Assembly (NCBI RefSeq): GCF_016862555.1
Contig: NZ_BONE01000028.1
Span: forward strand, 1 to 64,000
DNA from: Asanoa siamensis
GTDB lineage: Bacteria; Actinomycetota; Actinomycetes; Mycobacteriales; Micromonosporaceae
DNA: 64,000 nucleotides
Direction: 5' to 3'
A model generated the notes under the pieces. That model saw only the letters and a program-made list of their open reading frames with translations, made no database searches and was not told the origin of the DNA. Positions 48,593-58,361 of this stretch are shown here, piece after piece (positions within the stretch are counted from its first letter, which is position 1; each line of letters begins with the position of its first letter). The translations under genes and the position numbers were made by a program.

Positions 48593-51500
48593 TTACCGGA
48601 CGCCGACGTGCATGCGCTCGGGCATCAGCTCGCACAGGAGTTGGTAGGTGTCCTTGTCCAGGTCCTCCGGGACCTCGGCTTCCCGCACGCGGATGAGGTC
48701 GCCGAGGATCTGCTCGAGCTCGGCAATGTTCCGCTCTGCGTTGGCCACCCGCAGGAGGTCCCGCCAGGTGATGTCGCTGGTCCGGTCCGGATCGGCCAGC
48801 CACGCCTGGTCGACCGCCCACCGGGCGCCGGTGATGTCGCCGCCGTCCAGGCACAGGTCGACCAGGCGGTGGGCGGTGTCCACCACCCCGGAGGTCAGGT
48901 GATGCGGCTGGATGTCAGAGGTGGGTAGCCAGGTGTACGGGTTTCGGGCAACTGCCGAGTAGGCGATGTCTGCGCCGGCGAGGGGCGCACCGCGGATCAG
49001 GGCGAGTGCTTGACGCAGATCTCGGGCGCCGGCTGGGCCTCGGCTCTCGCCTCGGCTGCGCAGGCGCCGGAACAGGTGCCAGTCGAGTAGGTAGCCCTCG
49101 CGCAGACGGTACCGGCGGTCGGCGGTGGCATCGGGCAGCCACGGCTCGCCATCATCGGTCTGGCCGAGCCAGCGCCGTGCGCGCGACACGTCGACCCGCC
49201 TGCTGGCCGGTTTGACGTGCTGGCCGGGCCATAGCGCGTCGTCGAACGCGTCAGTCGTGGCGCCGCGCTCGCCGCGGGCCGCCAGGTAGGTGATGATTTC
49301 GGCGTAGAAACGGACACGCTCGGATGGGACGCGCCCGGGGGCCTCGACGGTGACTGGTCCGAGGATCGCGATACGCGGGCTTGTGGGGTCGCCTTCGATC
49401 CACCGGCGCACGTCGGCGTCCAGACTCGGGTCGTTGTGCCGACGCCGGATCGGCGACGTCACGCGTCGGCGTGTGCGCAGGGGTAGGGATGGCAGGGCGA
49501 CGATAGCCGGTACCTTGGCCGCGTCGGCTCCCGCCGCGTTGACGTCGGCGGAGTCGGGCACGGGGCCGAGGCCAGCGGACAGAACCGCGGCGACAGTCTC
49601 ACCGGAGGCAGGTTCGTCGGGTTGGTCGGCCCGGTTCGGTACGGATGCATCGCGGTCCTCGGTCGCAGTGGGCGCGTGCGGCTCGTCGAGCAGGCCGCCG
49701 GCGGCGTCGGCGCCCTCGGCCCAAACCTCCGGCTCCGGCGCGGGCGGGACCAGCGGCCAGTCGTCATCGACCGCCGCGGCCGGCGTTGGGTCGGCGTTGC
49801 GGGTGCCCTGCCGGGCGGTGGTGAGAAGGTTGGCGAGGTCGCCCAGTTCGCCGCGGGGCAGTCGGGCAGCGATGAGGCTGGCATCGCTGCCGCTCAGGCC
49901 AAGAAACTCGACCGTCAAACGGCCGTTGGCGTCGATCGAGACCGGCCAGCGCCCGACCTCTCCGTCAGTTACGACAGCGACAGCAACAGCGCAGCGACCC
50001 GCAGCGGTGAGATCGTCGTCCAAGGCCTGGAGTGCGGCGATCTCGTCCGGGTCCGGCTTGTGCGCCAGGAGGACGTGCGGCATCCACGCATCGGCGGCGA
50101 TGTCCGCGACTCTGCCGGAGAGCGGGTCGTCGGCCCCGAGATGGTCGAGTGACTGCACGACCTGGGAGGCGCGTCGACGGATCCGGTCGATAGCGACCGC
50201 GACGCTCGGAGCGGCATTGACTCGGTCGCCAGCCAGGGCGATGAATTCGCCCGTCTCGGTGGCGTCGAATCCTGCGACGGTGACCTCGACATGGTCGCTC
50301 CAGGTGTTGCAGGAGAGTTCAGCAGCGAGGTAGCGCAGGAGGTCGGCGCTGCGCTCGGGATGACCGGTGATGGACACGACCCCGAGTCGCTCCAGGTCGA
50401 GCAGCAAGTGGACCCCGGGGCGGGATGCGACCGTGACCAGGGTCGGCAGCGGCGCGATCTGGCCGTCGACGTCCAGGAGCTCCACGTCACCGGGCAGCGT
50501 CCATGTCGTCTCGTCACCGATCCACGGCGCGGTCGGGTTCGGGCAGGCCCTGGTGAGAAGGAGGTTGACCGTATCGCCGGTCAGCCACGCGCCGACGATG
50601 TCGGGCATCTGCTCGGCGGGACGATCGACCAGCGCCTTGGCGAGGACTCGCAGCGCCCGGTCGAGCCGGTCCACCGCGATCGGTTGCGCGACCACCCGCA
50701 GTTCCTCCTCCACCTCCGGCCTAACGGGCTCGGGCAGCCGCCGGCCGACCGGGCGGTGCTGCTCCTGGCGGCGGCGTCGCCGCCGCAGCGTGGTGAGAGT
50801 TAGCGCCGCGAGCAGGCCTGCGCTGATAAGCGGCACGCCCAGCAGAAGTGTGGTGTCGCGAGCGTCGCCGCCTGTCTCGGATTGGTCATCGGTGAGAGCA
50901 GACTGCACCCTTGGCCTAGGCGTCGGGCTCGCGGGTGCGGTACTCGGGGTTGACGTTGGCTCGGCCGCCGCGCCCGTCGCATTTGGACTCGGGGCGACAG
51001 GGTCGGTCGCCGCCCCGGAGCCTGCGCTCGCTGGAGTGGATGTCGGCGCGGCCGTCCGCGTAGGTCCAGGCCCTGCACCATCGTCTGCGGCGGCGCTGGC
51101 CACCTCGGGGTCGTCTGCGGGGACAGCGGGCTGGTCCACCGCCGGATCACGGTCGACGAGTTTGCCGGTCGCGTGTGGTCGTGCTCCCCGCTCGACGGCG
51201 CCCTTCGGGAGCTCAATAACCTGGCCCGAACGGATTAGGTCCGGATTCCGCAGGTCGTTGAGGCGGGCGAGTTCCGGGTAGCGATCGAAGTCGCCAAGGT
51301 ACCGGTCCGCGATGCCGCCAAGGTAATCACCCTTCGCGACGCGGTACTCGTCGCCGTCAGGTGACTCAGCGCGGGCATTGGGGTCGGCACTGATCAGCAC
51401 GGTCCCCGTGTTGGCCGTGAGGTCGACCGAGACGACCGCCGCCGACGACGGCGTTGCGGTGGCGGGCGCCGGCGCTGCGGTGGCGGAGATGGCCGGCCCG

Positions 51501-51856
51501 GCCACCAGCAGGCTGACGGCTGCGACCAGCACAGCCGCCACTCGCTGCTGGGGTCCCAGCACAGGTAGGCGACGGGCGACTCGGCCGCGTACGTGCGCCA
51601 CAACCTCCCTGACCACCGACACGGCGAACGACAGCCAGGCCAGCCAGCCGACGACCGCGACCGCCGCGATGAACAGGGCGCCGCTCTCGTCTGGTCTGAT
51701 CATTGCCTGGCCTGCTTCGGCCAGGGTGGGAAGCCGGTCCGGCATGGCGGCGAGCTGCACCAGCGCGATTGGAATACCGACCAGCAGTCCTAACAGCGTG
51801 ACCAGTGCTGCGACGCCAGACGCGATCTGGCCAGCGCTACGGACGGGGCCTCGCAT
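48593..51856 (-). CDS. LysM-BTAD membrane protein of the pilus locus
   Basis: 1,087 residues. Three N-terminal membrane helices (within residues 8-125), an extracytoplasmic LysM domain (YRVAKGDYLGGIADRYLG, about 170-218), a long Pro/Thr/Ala linker, a fourth membrane helix (about 335-357) followed by Arg-rich RRRRRRQEQ, a large cytoplasmic region, and a C-terminal BTAD-type tetratricopeptide regulator domain (about 850-1085, start TSPRIAILGPVTVEAPG). Proteins of this layout accompany actinobacterial Tad loci and may couple cell-wall state to pilus assembly. ATG at 51856 has AGGAGG seven bases upstream. Confidence 0.8.
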   Translation of the reverse strand: MRGPVRSAGQIASGVAALVTLLGLLVGIPIALVQLAAMPDRLPTLAEAGQAMIRPDESGALFIAAVAVVGWLAWLSFAVSVVREVVAHVRGRVARRLPVLGPQQRVAAVLVAAVSLLVAGPAISATAAPAPATATPSSAAVVSVDLTANTGTVLISADPNARAESPDGDEYRVAKGDYLGGIADRYLGDFDRYPELARLNDLRNPDLIRSGQVIELPKGAVERGARPHATGKLVDRDPAVDQPAVPADDPEVASAAADDGAGPGPTRTAAPTSTPASAGSGAATDPVAPSPNATGAAAEPTSTPSTAPASPTPRPRVQSALTDDQSETGGDARDTTLLLGVPLISAGLLAALTLTTLRRRRRRQEQHRPVGRRLPEPVRPEVEEELRVVAQPIAVDRLDRALRVLAKALVDRPAEQMPDIVGAWLTGDTVNLLLTRACPNPTAPWIGDETTWTLPGDVELLDVDGQIAPLPTLVTVASRPGVHLLLDLERLGVVSITGHPERSADLLRYLAAELSCNTWSDHVEVTVAGFDATETGEFIALAGDRVNAAPSVAVAIDRIRRRASQVVQSLDHLGADDPLSGRVADIAADAWMPHVLLAHKPDPDEIAALQALDDDLTAAGRCAVAVAVVTDGEVGRWPVSIDANGRLTVEFLGLSGSDASLIAARLPRGELGDLANLLTTARQGTRNADPTPAAAVDDDWPLVPPAPEPEVWAEGADAAGGLLDEPHAPTATEDRDASVPNRADQPDEPASGETVAAVLSAGLGPVPDSADVNAAGADAAKVPAIVALPSLPLRTRRRVTSPIRRRHNDPSLDADVRRWIEGDPTSPRIAILGPVTVEAPGRVPSERVRFYAEIITYLAARGERGATTDAFDDALWPGQHVKPASRRVDVSRARRWLGQTDDGEPWLPDATADRRYRLREGYLLDWHLFRRLRSRGESRGPAGARDLRQALALIRGAPLAGADIAYSAVARNPYTWLPTSDIQPHHLTSGVVDTAHRLVDLCLDGGDITGARWAVDQAWLADPDRTSDITWRDLLRVANAERNIAELEQILGDLIRVREAEVPEDLDKDTYQLLCELMPERMHVGVR

Positions 51857-51944
51857 CACGCACCTCCTCTCTCGCCAAGCGCGAAAACCCTTATCCCATC
51901 ACCGATCCGCGCGCGCAGTGAACCGGGCGCACCCGCTGGACCCT

Positions 51945-52433
51945 TCACCCGGTGAGCAGCTGCGCCGTGCTTTGCCCAGTCACGGGGAGCTCGCCTATAC
52001 CGATCAGCGACAACATCTGAGTCTGGTAGGTGATGGTGACGGTTACCGTCACGCTCTGCCCGTCCGCGCTGGGAGCTACCTCGCCGTCCGCCCCGGCGGC
52101 CGCGAGGTAGCTCTCACCGGCCGCGATGGCCGCTGCGGGATCGACGATCTTCTCGCCGCCCGGCACGGCGAGCTGAAGCTGGATCGACTGACCTGCCGCC
52201 CGTGCCGCCTCCATCGCGATGGAGTCGGCCCGCTTGAGGGCACGCATCTTGCCGCCGCCATCCACCGCTAGTCCGATCATCACGAGTACGCCGAACGCCA
52301 GCACCAGGACGAGCAGGGCGACCCGCCCGTCATCGCGGGCAACGGCACACAGGCGGCGTCTCCTCGGCGCTTCAAGAATTTTGAGGTTCTTCTTGGCCAG
52401 GCTGTCTTGAGATGCCGCAATCACCCTGTTCAT
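51945..52433 (-). CDS. TadG/TadE-like pilus-associated protein
   Basis: 162 residues from ATG at 52433 with GGAGG six bases upstream. One hydrophobic helix after DDGRVA (about residues 36-60), followed by DGGGKMRALKRADSIAMEAARAAGQ, typical of the Tad pseudopilin-like proteins, and a beta-rich secreted C-terminus (SVTVTVTITYQTQM). Likely a minor pilin or pilus-tip protein. Confidence 0.75.
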   Translation of the reverse strand: MNRVIAASQDSLAKKNLKILEAPRRRRLCAVARDDGRVALLVLVLAFGVLVMIGLAVDGGGKMRALKRADSIAMEAARAAGQSIQLQLAVPGGEKIVDPAAAIAAGESYLAAAGADGEVAPSADGQSVTVTVTITYQTQMLSLIGIGELPVTGQSTAQLLTG

Positions 52434-52470
52434 CGGGGCCCTCCGGAGCGCCGGTGGGAGCCCGGGCTCA

Positions 52471-52977
52471 TCACAGGCCACCCGCGCTCAGACTTGCAGC
52501 AGAGCCCGATTCGGTAATCCCGAACGCGAGGGATCTTGCCCGGTACCAGTCGATGGGCGAGGTGAAGGATGCCTCAACCGTTCTCGCCCCCGGCATGCCA
52601 GGCGCCGCGATGTCCGCGAAGCTCACCCTGCAGGTGATATCGACACTGACGGCCGCAGGCGTTCCGACCTGCCGCGCGAACTGAGCGGTGTTAACCACGA
52701 CCACCGGGTCGCACGACAGCCCCTGGTTGGACAGGGACTCGTTCGCGGTGGCCTCGGCGTTAGCCTGCGCTTCAGCCGCCGAACGCGAGATCGACGCGGC
52801 GCGCGCTGCATTGTGTGCTGCGGTCTCGATCGCGCCGGCGGCGACCTCGATGCGCATGCCAATGACGGCGAGCGCGAGGAAGGCCAGCAAGGGCGGGGCG
52901 AGGATCACCGTCTCCAGCGCCGCCGACCCGTCATCGGCGGACCGCAGCGCACGCCACCGAGCGCTAATGCTGCTCAT
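52471..52977 (-). CDS. TadE-like pseudopilin
   Basis: 168 residues, ATGA overlap with the upstream gene. DDGSAALETVILAPPLL is the TadE signature (small residues and Glu before a hydrophobic helix at about 18-42), followed by AAHNAARAASIS and a secreted domain with two cysteines (LSCDP, DITCRV). Prepilin-peptidase-type processing after Gly is possible. Confidence 0.8.
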   Translation of the reverse strand: MSSISARWRALRSADDGSAALETVILAPPLLAFLALAVIGMRIEVAAGAIETAAHNAARAASISRSAAEAQANAEATANESLSNQGLSCDPVVVVNTAQFARQVGTPAAVSVDITCRVSFADIAAPGMPGARTVEASFTSPIDWYRARSLAFGITESGSAASLSAGGL

Positions 52978-53411
52978 CGAGTGAACCGTTCGACAGGCCC
53001 GGTGGCGGTTTGGCTGACATTCCAACCGGGGATCCAAGGCACCAAGGACGGACTCATGCCGGTCACGGTCACGGTGACCTGCTCGGGTCCGGCGTTCACC
53101 CGGACGTTGGCATCTGAAAGGCTGCTACCGGCGGCCTGGTCGACAAAATCGCTGGCTGCCTCAAATGCCCCGCCCGGGCCCCCGGTGTAGGCCCGGCCGG
53201 CGTCGACGCCCTGCTGCGCCGCGGTCAGTGCGATCGATCGCGCGTAGGAATACTCGGCGATCTGGATCGCCAAGAACAACAGGGCGAGCACCACCGGGGC
53301 GATGATCATGTACTCGACTGCGGCTGCTCCGTCGTCGGCGCGCAGCCGCGCGCCAAGCTGCCTGCACCGCTGCGGTACTGGCATTCTCGGCGCGTGGCCA
53401 TCGTTGCCCAT
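52974..53411 (-). CDS. TadE-like pseudopilin
   Basis: 145 residues from ATG at 53411. DDGAAAVEYMIIAPVVL is the TadE motif with Glu and Tyr as in Flp-type prepilins, then SIALTAAQQGVDAGRAYTGG and VRVNAGPEQVTVTVTG. Begins 2 bases after the Flp-like pilin gene stop. An ATG at 53,384 is an alternative start. Confidence 0.8.
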   Translation of the reverse strand: MGNDGHAPRMPVPQRCRQLGARLRADDGAAAVEYMIIAPVVLALLFLAIQIAEYSYARSIALTAAQQGVDAGRAYTGGPGGAFEAASDFVDQAAGSSLSDANVRVNAGPEQVTVTVTGMSPSLVPWIPGWNVSQTATGPVERFTR

Positions 53412-53413
53412 GG

Positions 53414-53593
53414 TCAGACGATCGAGGGGAGCCGGTTGGTGACGGCCAAGGTGATCGCGCCCGCGACCAGGCCGGCGATCAAGAGGGCCAGGATGGCGAA
53501 GATCGCCCATTCGATTGCGGTCGCGCCTCGGTCGTCATTGACCTCGGCGGCTCGGGCCCGGATGTATCCGACCAGGATCTCGATGAGGGGCAT
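53414..53593 (-). CDS. Flp-like prepilin
   Basis: 59 residues; ATG at 53593 has AAGGAG seven bases upstream. The sequence reads MPLIEILVGYIRARA, then NDDRGATAIEWAIFAIL and a hydrophobic helix to the end. G-ATAIEW fits the Flp cleavage pattern G/xxxxE[YW] with Glu at +5 of the mature protein, so this is the probable main pilin or a pseudopilin. Very short genes like this are easily missed. Lies between TadC and the TadE-like genes. Confidence 0.75.
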   Translation of the reverse strand: MPLIEILVGYIRARAAEVNDDRGATAIEWAIFAILALLIAGLVAGAITLAVTNRLPSIV

Positions 53594-53606
53594 GCGGTGT
53601 CTCCTT

Positions 53607-54491
53607 TCAGGCGGTGACGAGGCGGATGAGGAACGGGTAGCCGGCCACCACGAACAGCACGAGCACGGTGAGGCTGGTCGGTACGTAGAGCCAGGTCGTC
53701 GCGGTGTTGGCCCGGTCCTGCTCTTTGGTGCGCAGCGCCACCCGCAAGGACTGGGCGCGGCTGATCAAGGTCTGGTACACCTGGGCGCCCTCTGTCCCGG
53801 AAAGGCGCATGATGTCGCCGACGTCGCCGAGCTCCGGCACGTTGATCTCTTCAGCGACCTGGCTGAGGCCGTCCCAGGGCGGGATGGAGGCGAACCGGGC
53901 GCCGTCGAGCGCAGCCTGGATTCGCTGGAACACCCAGCTGTCGCTGACCCGCGCGGCCCGTTCCAACGACTCGACCGGCCCGTGGGAGGCGGCGCGCTCA
54001 AGGGCGACCAGGTCGAGGTACGCCGCGACCGCGCGGGTGAACTGCTCGCGGGCCGCGGCGGCCTTCTGCTTGATGCTGACGTCGACGAGGAGGAAGAGCA
54101 GCACGGCGAGGGCGATGGACGCGATCGCGGGGATGACGATCGGCAGCGCGAGGCCGAACATCGCCAGCATGAGGGTCATCAGCGGCGGGAAGAGCAGCCC
54201 GACCGCGGCGTATCCGACCTTCTCGAGCACGTACCGTTCCACACTCTGTCCGATGAGCTGCAGTTCCTGCTGCGGCGGGCGAAGTCGGGAGCCGAATCGG
54301 GTGGCGACCCACTGGGCCAGCCGCCCGTCCTCGACGCTGGTCGTGGTCGTGGTGCTGGTCATGGGTGGGTGCATGCGCTGCAGGGCTGGCCCGAGCGCCG
54401 GGACCGTGGGCAGGACGCCTCGGACTACGAGGTAGGCACCGAAGCCGGCGAGTCCGCCGAGGACCATCGTTACGGCGATTCCTGTGCTCAC
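53607..54491 (-). CDS. TadC-like inner-membrane platform protein
   Basis: 294 residues from GTG at 54491 (GTGA overlap with TadB). Membrane helices at the N-terminus, at about 95-140, and at the C-terminus (LTVLVLFVVAGYPFLI). Central type II secretion F-like domain with LSGTEGAQVYQTLISRAQSL and LRTKEQDRANTATTW. Forms the pilus assembly platform with TadB. Confidence 0.85.
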   Translation of the reverse strand: MSTGIAVTMVLGGLAGFGAYLVVRGVLPTVPALGPALQRMHPPMTSTTTTTSVEDGRLAQWVATRFGSRLRPPQQELQLIGQSVERYVLEKVGYAAVGLLFPPLMTLMLAMFGLALPIVIPAIASIALAVLLFLLVDVSIKQKAAAAREQFTRAVAAYLDLVALERAASHGPVESLERAARVSDSWVFQRIQAALDGARFASIPPWDGLSQVAEEINVPELGDVGDIMRLSGTEGAQVYQTLISRAQSLRVALRTKEQDRANTATTWLYVPTSLTVLVLFVVAGYPFLIRLVTA

Positions 54492-55375
54492 GGCGCACCT
54501 CCGTCCGCGGGAGCGAGCAAACGGGGCACTCGGGTGGGCTGGCTGAGCCGGCGAATCCATACGAGCAGGCCGATGAAGACGGTGATGGACAGCAATAGCA
54601 CGAGCTGGCCGAGGACTGTTGCGAACGGCGCCATGTAGGTCCGGTTGGAGAAGAGCAGCACGAGGGTGGCCACCGAGAGAACGGTCATGAACTTCGTCGT
54701 CAGGCGGGGGTCGGCCCGGTCGGCCCAGATCTCGCGCCGCATCTCGACTTCCTGGGCGATACCGGCGCTGATCCGCTGCAGTACGTCGGTGAGACGTGGC
54801 CCCCGGTCGGTGGAGTGCAGCTTGAGCCTGACCAGCACCTCGTCGGCGCTGGCATCCGCGAGCTGGGCACCGAGCCGGTCAAGGGCGTCGCTAGTGGGAA
54901 CGCCAGCACGCAGGTTCGCGGCTAGGTCGCTGAGTTCGTCAGCCAGCGCGGGCGGCGCGTCGCGGGTGCTTCGGATGATCGCCTGGGTAAGGCCGACGCC
55001 GGTACCGACCAGGTCGTGAAGGCGCCGGGTCCAGACCTCGACCGCGACGAGCCGATCGATGGCCCGCTGTTCTTCGCGTCCAGCGGTGAACAGCCACGGC
55101 ACACCGATCACGGCCACGGCGGCGATGAGCGCGGCGATCGGGATGCCGGTGTAGAACCAGACCGCCACCGCCGCGGCGGCGGCGGCCCACTGCGTGGCCT
55201 GGCGCCGTTGACGTTGCTTGGCAGACAGCCCGTCTCCCAACCACACGCGACGTATGGCTTGCCCGAACCGCGACGGTGGACGGGCCGGTCGTCGGGTACC
55301 CACGATCCCGGTGGCGAGCGCAAGGAGCCCGCTGACGAGGGCGGCGGCGGCGAGCGAGGCCAAGAGCTGCAGCAT
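54488..55375 (-). CDS. TadB-like inner-membrane platform protein
   Basis: 295 residues from ATG at 55375, whose first A is the last base of the upstream TGA. Membrane helices at about 2-25, 63-95 and in the C-terminal quarter. F-domain motif VWTRRLHDLVGTGVGLTQAI and STDRGPRLTDVLQRIS. Partner of TadC. Confidence 0.85.
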   Translation of the reverse strand: MLQLLASLAAAALVSGLLALATGIVGTRRPARPPSRFGQAIRRVWLGDGLSAKQRQRRQATQWAAAAAAVAVWFYTGIPIAALIAAVAVIGVPWLFTAGREEQRAIDRLVAVEVWTRRLHDLVGTGVGLTQAIIRSTRDAPPALADELSDLAANLRAGVPTSDALDRLGAQLADASADEVLVRLKLHSTDRGPRLTDVLQRISAGIAQEVEMRREIWADRADPRLTTKFMTVLSVATLVLLFSNRTYMAPFATVLGQLVLLLSITVFIGLLVWIRRLSQPTRVPRLLAPADGGAP

Positions 55376-56874
55376 CAGCGGCCGCCCCACTGCTGGTGTC
55401 CACCGAGTAGTTGCAGGTCGAAGCCTCCGTAGGCAAGGGCGTCGCCGACCCGGCCGCTGGGCATGACGTGGGTGGGCATTGCGACGGCGCCAGGCTGGGG
55501 CGGGGCGAACAACTCGCTTCGGGCGATGGTCCCGTTTTCGGCAACCCCGTTGATTTCCAGGACGTGAGAGACGTACCTCAGCGGCGCCATTCCGGGCCTG
55601 CGCTCCATGTTCACGAACACCACGAGGTCAAGCGCGTTGGCGACGGTCAGGTAGGCGCCCTCCCGGTTGCGGCTGGCGCCGTAGCGCATGAGCAGTTCGG
55701 CGAGTCGGTCGAACACGGCGTGCGGATGGCGGGCGTGGATGGTGCTGAGGCTGCCATGGGTGGTGTTCATGGCGTCGAACATGGGCACGATCTCCTGGCT
55801 GCGGACCTCGCCGACGATCACCCGGGTCATCGACATGCGCAGCATGTGCGGGAAGAGGTCGGTGAGCGAGATCTCGCCCTGGGGCCGGCCGTCTGGTCCG
55901 AGTTCGCCGTGGCCCTCGCGCTCCTCGAACGGTACGACCCACGGATGGGTGCCGTGCTCGTGCAGGCCGAGCTCGTAAACCGTCTCCAAGGTGGCGAACC
56001 ACTCGTCCTGCGGTATGCCGCTGGCCATGGCGCGCAAAAGGGTCGACTTACCGGAGTTGGGCAGGCCAGCGATCATCACGTTGAGGTACCCGCGCACCGC
56101 GGCGGTGAGGAATGCGGCGAGTTCGGCGGTCATCGCGTGCCGGGCGACCATGTCGTCCAAGGACACCTTGCGGATCCGGTGCCGGCGGATAGCGACCGCT
56201 GGCCGTGGCGTGACCACGTAGATCACCGTCAGTCGGGCGCCGTCCGGTAGCCGCAGGTGCAGGATCGGCTTGGAGGTGGACAGTGTCCGCTCGGTTGCGG
56301 AGGTACGCGAGGCCGACCGCTGGAAGTGGTCGATGAGTTCGTCGTCGCTGTCTGCCGCCGAGAAGCTCTTCTCGTCGACGCGGCCGTCGGCGTATTCGAC
56401 ACGCACCCGGTCATGCCCGTTGACCTGGATGTTCTCGATCTCGGGGTCTTCGACCAACGCCTGAAGTCGCGGCCCGAGACCGAGCAGATAAGCAACGATC
56501 GCCGTGAACAGCTGTTCTTCAAACCCGTCGGGTAGGTGTTCGCCGGCACCGTGGCGGTTGTCGGCGTGCTCACGCACCAGGGTGCGCGCCACCTCGATCG
56601 TGACCTTGCGCTGCTCCTCGTAGCCCGTCTCCCGACCGCGCAGGTGTGTCCCGACCCGCTCACTCACCAACGCCTGTAGGTCGCGTACCAACGCCTCGTC
56701 GATGACCGGGGCCTCCGGCGACTCGGCGGGTGGGGCCCAGATACGAGGCTCCAGCGAAGGCGCCGCGGGCTCTGCGGTTGGTAGGTCGACGGGCGTGAGC
56801 CGGCGCGGTCGTCGTCCGTTGGCCTGCTGCTCTGGTGTCCAGCCGGGCTGGAAGACCGGGGTGTTACTGGGCAC
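55375..56874 (-). CDS. TadA/CpaF-like pilus ATPase
   Basis: 499 residues from GTG at 56874 with GGAGG six bases upstream, overlapping the upstream gene by 11 bases. Walker A GLPNSGKSTLL (270-280), MTRVIVGEVRSQEI and HGSLSTIHA are the signatures of TadA/CpaF secretion ATPases. The N-terminal domain contains EDPEIENIQVNGHDRV as in the family. Drives pilus extension (and possibly retraction). Confidence 0.9.
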   Translation of the reverse strand: MPSNTPVFQPGWTPEQQANGRRPRRLTPVDLPTAEPAAPSLEPRIWAPPAESPEAPVIDEALVRDLQALVSERVGTHLRGRETGYEEQRKVTIEVARTLVREHADNRHGAGEHLPDGFEEQLFTAIVAYLLGLGPRLQALVEDPEIENIQVNGHDRVRVEYADGRVDEKSFSAADSDDELIDHFQRSASRTSATERTLSTSKPILHLRLPDGARLTVIYVVTPRPAVAIRRHRIRKVSLDDMVARHAMTAELAAFLTAAVRGYLNVMIAGLPNSGKSTLLRAMASGIPQDEWFATLETVYELGLHEHGTHPWVVPFEEREGHGELGPDGRPQGEISLTDLFPHMLRMSMTRVIVGEVRSQEIVPMFDAMNTTHGSLSTIHARHPHAVFDRLAELLMRYGASRNREGAYLTVANALDLVVFVNMERRPGMAPLRYVSHVLEINGVAENGTIARSELFAPPQPGAVAMPTHVMPSGRVGDALAYGGFDLQLLGGHQQWGGR

Positions 56875-57664
56875 GTCCGGCCTCCGTGAGCTCGACGGCG
56901 GCCTCTCGCCGGACCTGGATGAGCTGGTTGATGGGCTCCTGCATGGATCGGGCCGCGCGCAGCAGGTCTGCGTTGTGACGTGGCGTACCGTCCCCGCGGC
57001 TGAGAATCCGCGCAGTCCGTTCGTCATGCGGCAGATCGGCGAGCACAGGCCCCTGCAGTTGCTCGGCGATCTCTTTGCTGCTGTACGGGCCACGTCCGCG
57101 AACCAGCAGGCGCAGCACGCCCACGCCGTGCTGCTCGAGTTCGCGTTGCAGCATCAGCACTCGCGGGCGGGCAGAGGAGATGGCCTGCATCGTTCGCTCG
57201 ACTACGAGCAGGACGACCTCAGCGTGGTAGATCAGCCCGAGGGGCGCGTTGAGCGCCGGGATCCGGCCGCAGTCAGCGATGGCGTCAAACGCCGGGTCGC
57301 TGTCCTCGAGCCCGGCCAGATAACCGCCCAGTCGAGTCCACATCGCCGGCGTGACGCTGCCGGCCTGCGCCGGATCGGAGAGGCCGGGCAGAAGCCATCG
57401 GTGATGCTGTTGGGAGTCGACGCCGAGGTCGACCAGCTGGGCGCCGACGTCGGCGCCCAGGCGTCCATGCCGCTCGGCGATGGCCAGCCGGGCCAGCCCT
57501 TTGTCGGCGGTCATCTGGCCGGCCAGGTAGCCAGCCTGGATGGTGCCGCCGGCGGGGTCGCACTCGGCCAGGATGACCGATCGCGGCCACGCCAGGGTGA
57601 GGGCGAGGCTGGTGACAGTGACTCCGGGCGCGCCCTTTGCGGACGCGATCGCGATCAGGGCCAT
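56864..57664 (-). CDS. TadZ/CpaE-like ParA-family ATPase
   Basis: 266 residues. Deviant Walker A SAKGAPGVTVTSLAL (8-22) without the usual GKT, as in TadZ/CpaE, followed by LAECDPAGG. Probably places the pilus apparatus in the cell rather than segregating DNA; because it is in the pilus operon it should not be taken as a plasmid ParA. Confidence 0.75.
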   Translation of the reverse strand: MALIAIASAKGAPGVTVTSLALTLAWPRSVILAECDPAGGTIQAGYLAGQMTADKGLARLAIAERHGRLGADVGAQLVDLGVDSQQHHRWLLPGLSDPAQAGSVTPAMWTRLGGYLAGLEDSDPAFDAIADCGRIPALNAPLGLIYHAEVVLLVVERTMQAISSARPRVLMLQRELEQHGVGVLRLLVRGRGPYSSKEIAEQLQGPVLADLPHDERTARILSRGDGTPRHNADLLRAARSMQEPINQLIQVRREAAVELTEAGRAQ

Positions 57665-57668
57665 GTCT

Positions 57669-58361
57669 TCAGTTCCGGGGCAACACGGAAAGCGCCAACC
57701 GGCTCTGCGCCGACAGCGTCACGAGGCTCGGCCCATCTCGGCGGGGCACGACGACGTCGACCACAACCTGACCGTCGGTCTGCGGGGCGCCAACGTTCGC
57801 CACGGTCGCCTCGATGGCCTGCGGGGCGGCCGGCGGCTGATTGGTGGGCTTGGCGTCCGGTACGACGGCCACGCGCGGATCTGGGGTCACCACCAGCAGC
57901 ACCTTGTCGCCGCGGCGCAGCGGCGTGGCCGGCATCTGCGCAGGTTTGAGCTCGATGCCGAACAACTGCTCGCCGGGCGCGGGGATCGGCGTGTCCGTGA
58001 TCTGTTCCGCGGTGAGCAGAGTGCCTGGGACCAGGTCGACCCGCGCGTACCGGCCGACGTATTTGCCCCGATCACGTGCGGGAATCGGCTGCAGGCCTGG
58101 TGCCTTGTTGACGTTGACCACGCGCAGGTCGTCCTCGCCAACCTGAACGCCGACCGCGACCGGCCGGGCGATCGCCAGGAACGATGCGGGCCCGCTCGCG
58201 GCGGTGTACGCCCAGGCGCTGAGTGTGCCGAGCACGGTCAGAACCACGCCGAGCGCGACCAACATCGGGCTGCGCCGTCGAGGCTGGACGCGGGCGACGG
58301 TCGGCGCCGTAGGCCCGGTTGGGCTGGCAGTGCCTGGGCGGGTGGGGGCGGTCAGGCTCAT
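57669..58361 (-). CDS. CpaB/RcpC-like SAF-domain protein
   Basis: 230 residues with one membrane helix (about 33-55) and an SAF domain (IARPVAVGVQVGEDDLRVV; RYARVDLVPGTLLTAEQI; FGIELKPAQMPATPLRRGD). CpaB/RcpC proteins help pilus passage through the envelope. ATGA overlap with the exported protein gene upstream. Confidence 0.8.
   Translation of the reverse strand: MSLTAPTRPGTASPTGPTAPTVARVQPRRRSPMLVALGVVLTVLGTLSAWAYTAASGPASFLAIARPVAVGVQVGEDDLRVVNVNKAPGLQPIPARDRGKYVGRYARVDLVPGTLLTAEQITDTPIPAPGEQLFGIELKPAQMPATPLRRGDKVLLVVTPDPRVAVVPDAKPTNQPPAAPQAIEATVANVGAPQTDGQVVVDVVVPRRDGPSLVTLSAQSRLALSVLPRN

Noticed and set aside
56864-57664. Plasmid partition ParA
   Set aside because: The Walker A is the deviant TadZ/CpaE type and the gene sits in the pilus operon with no parB partner.
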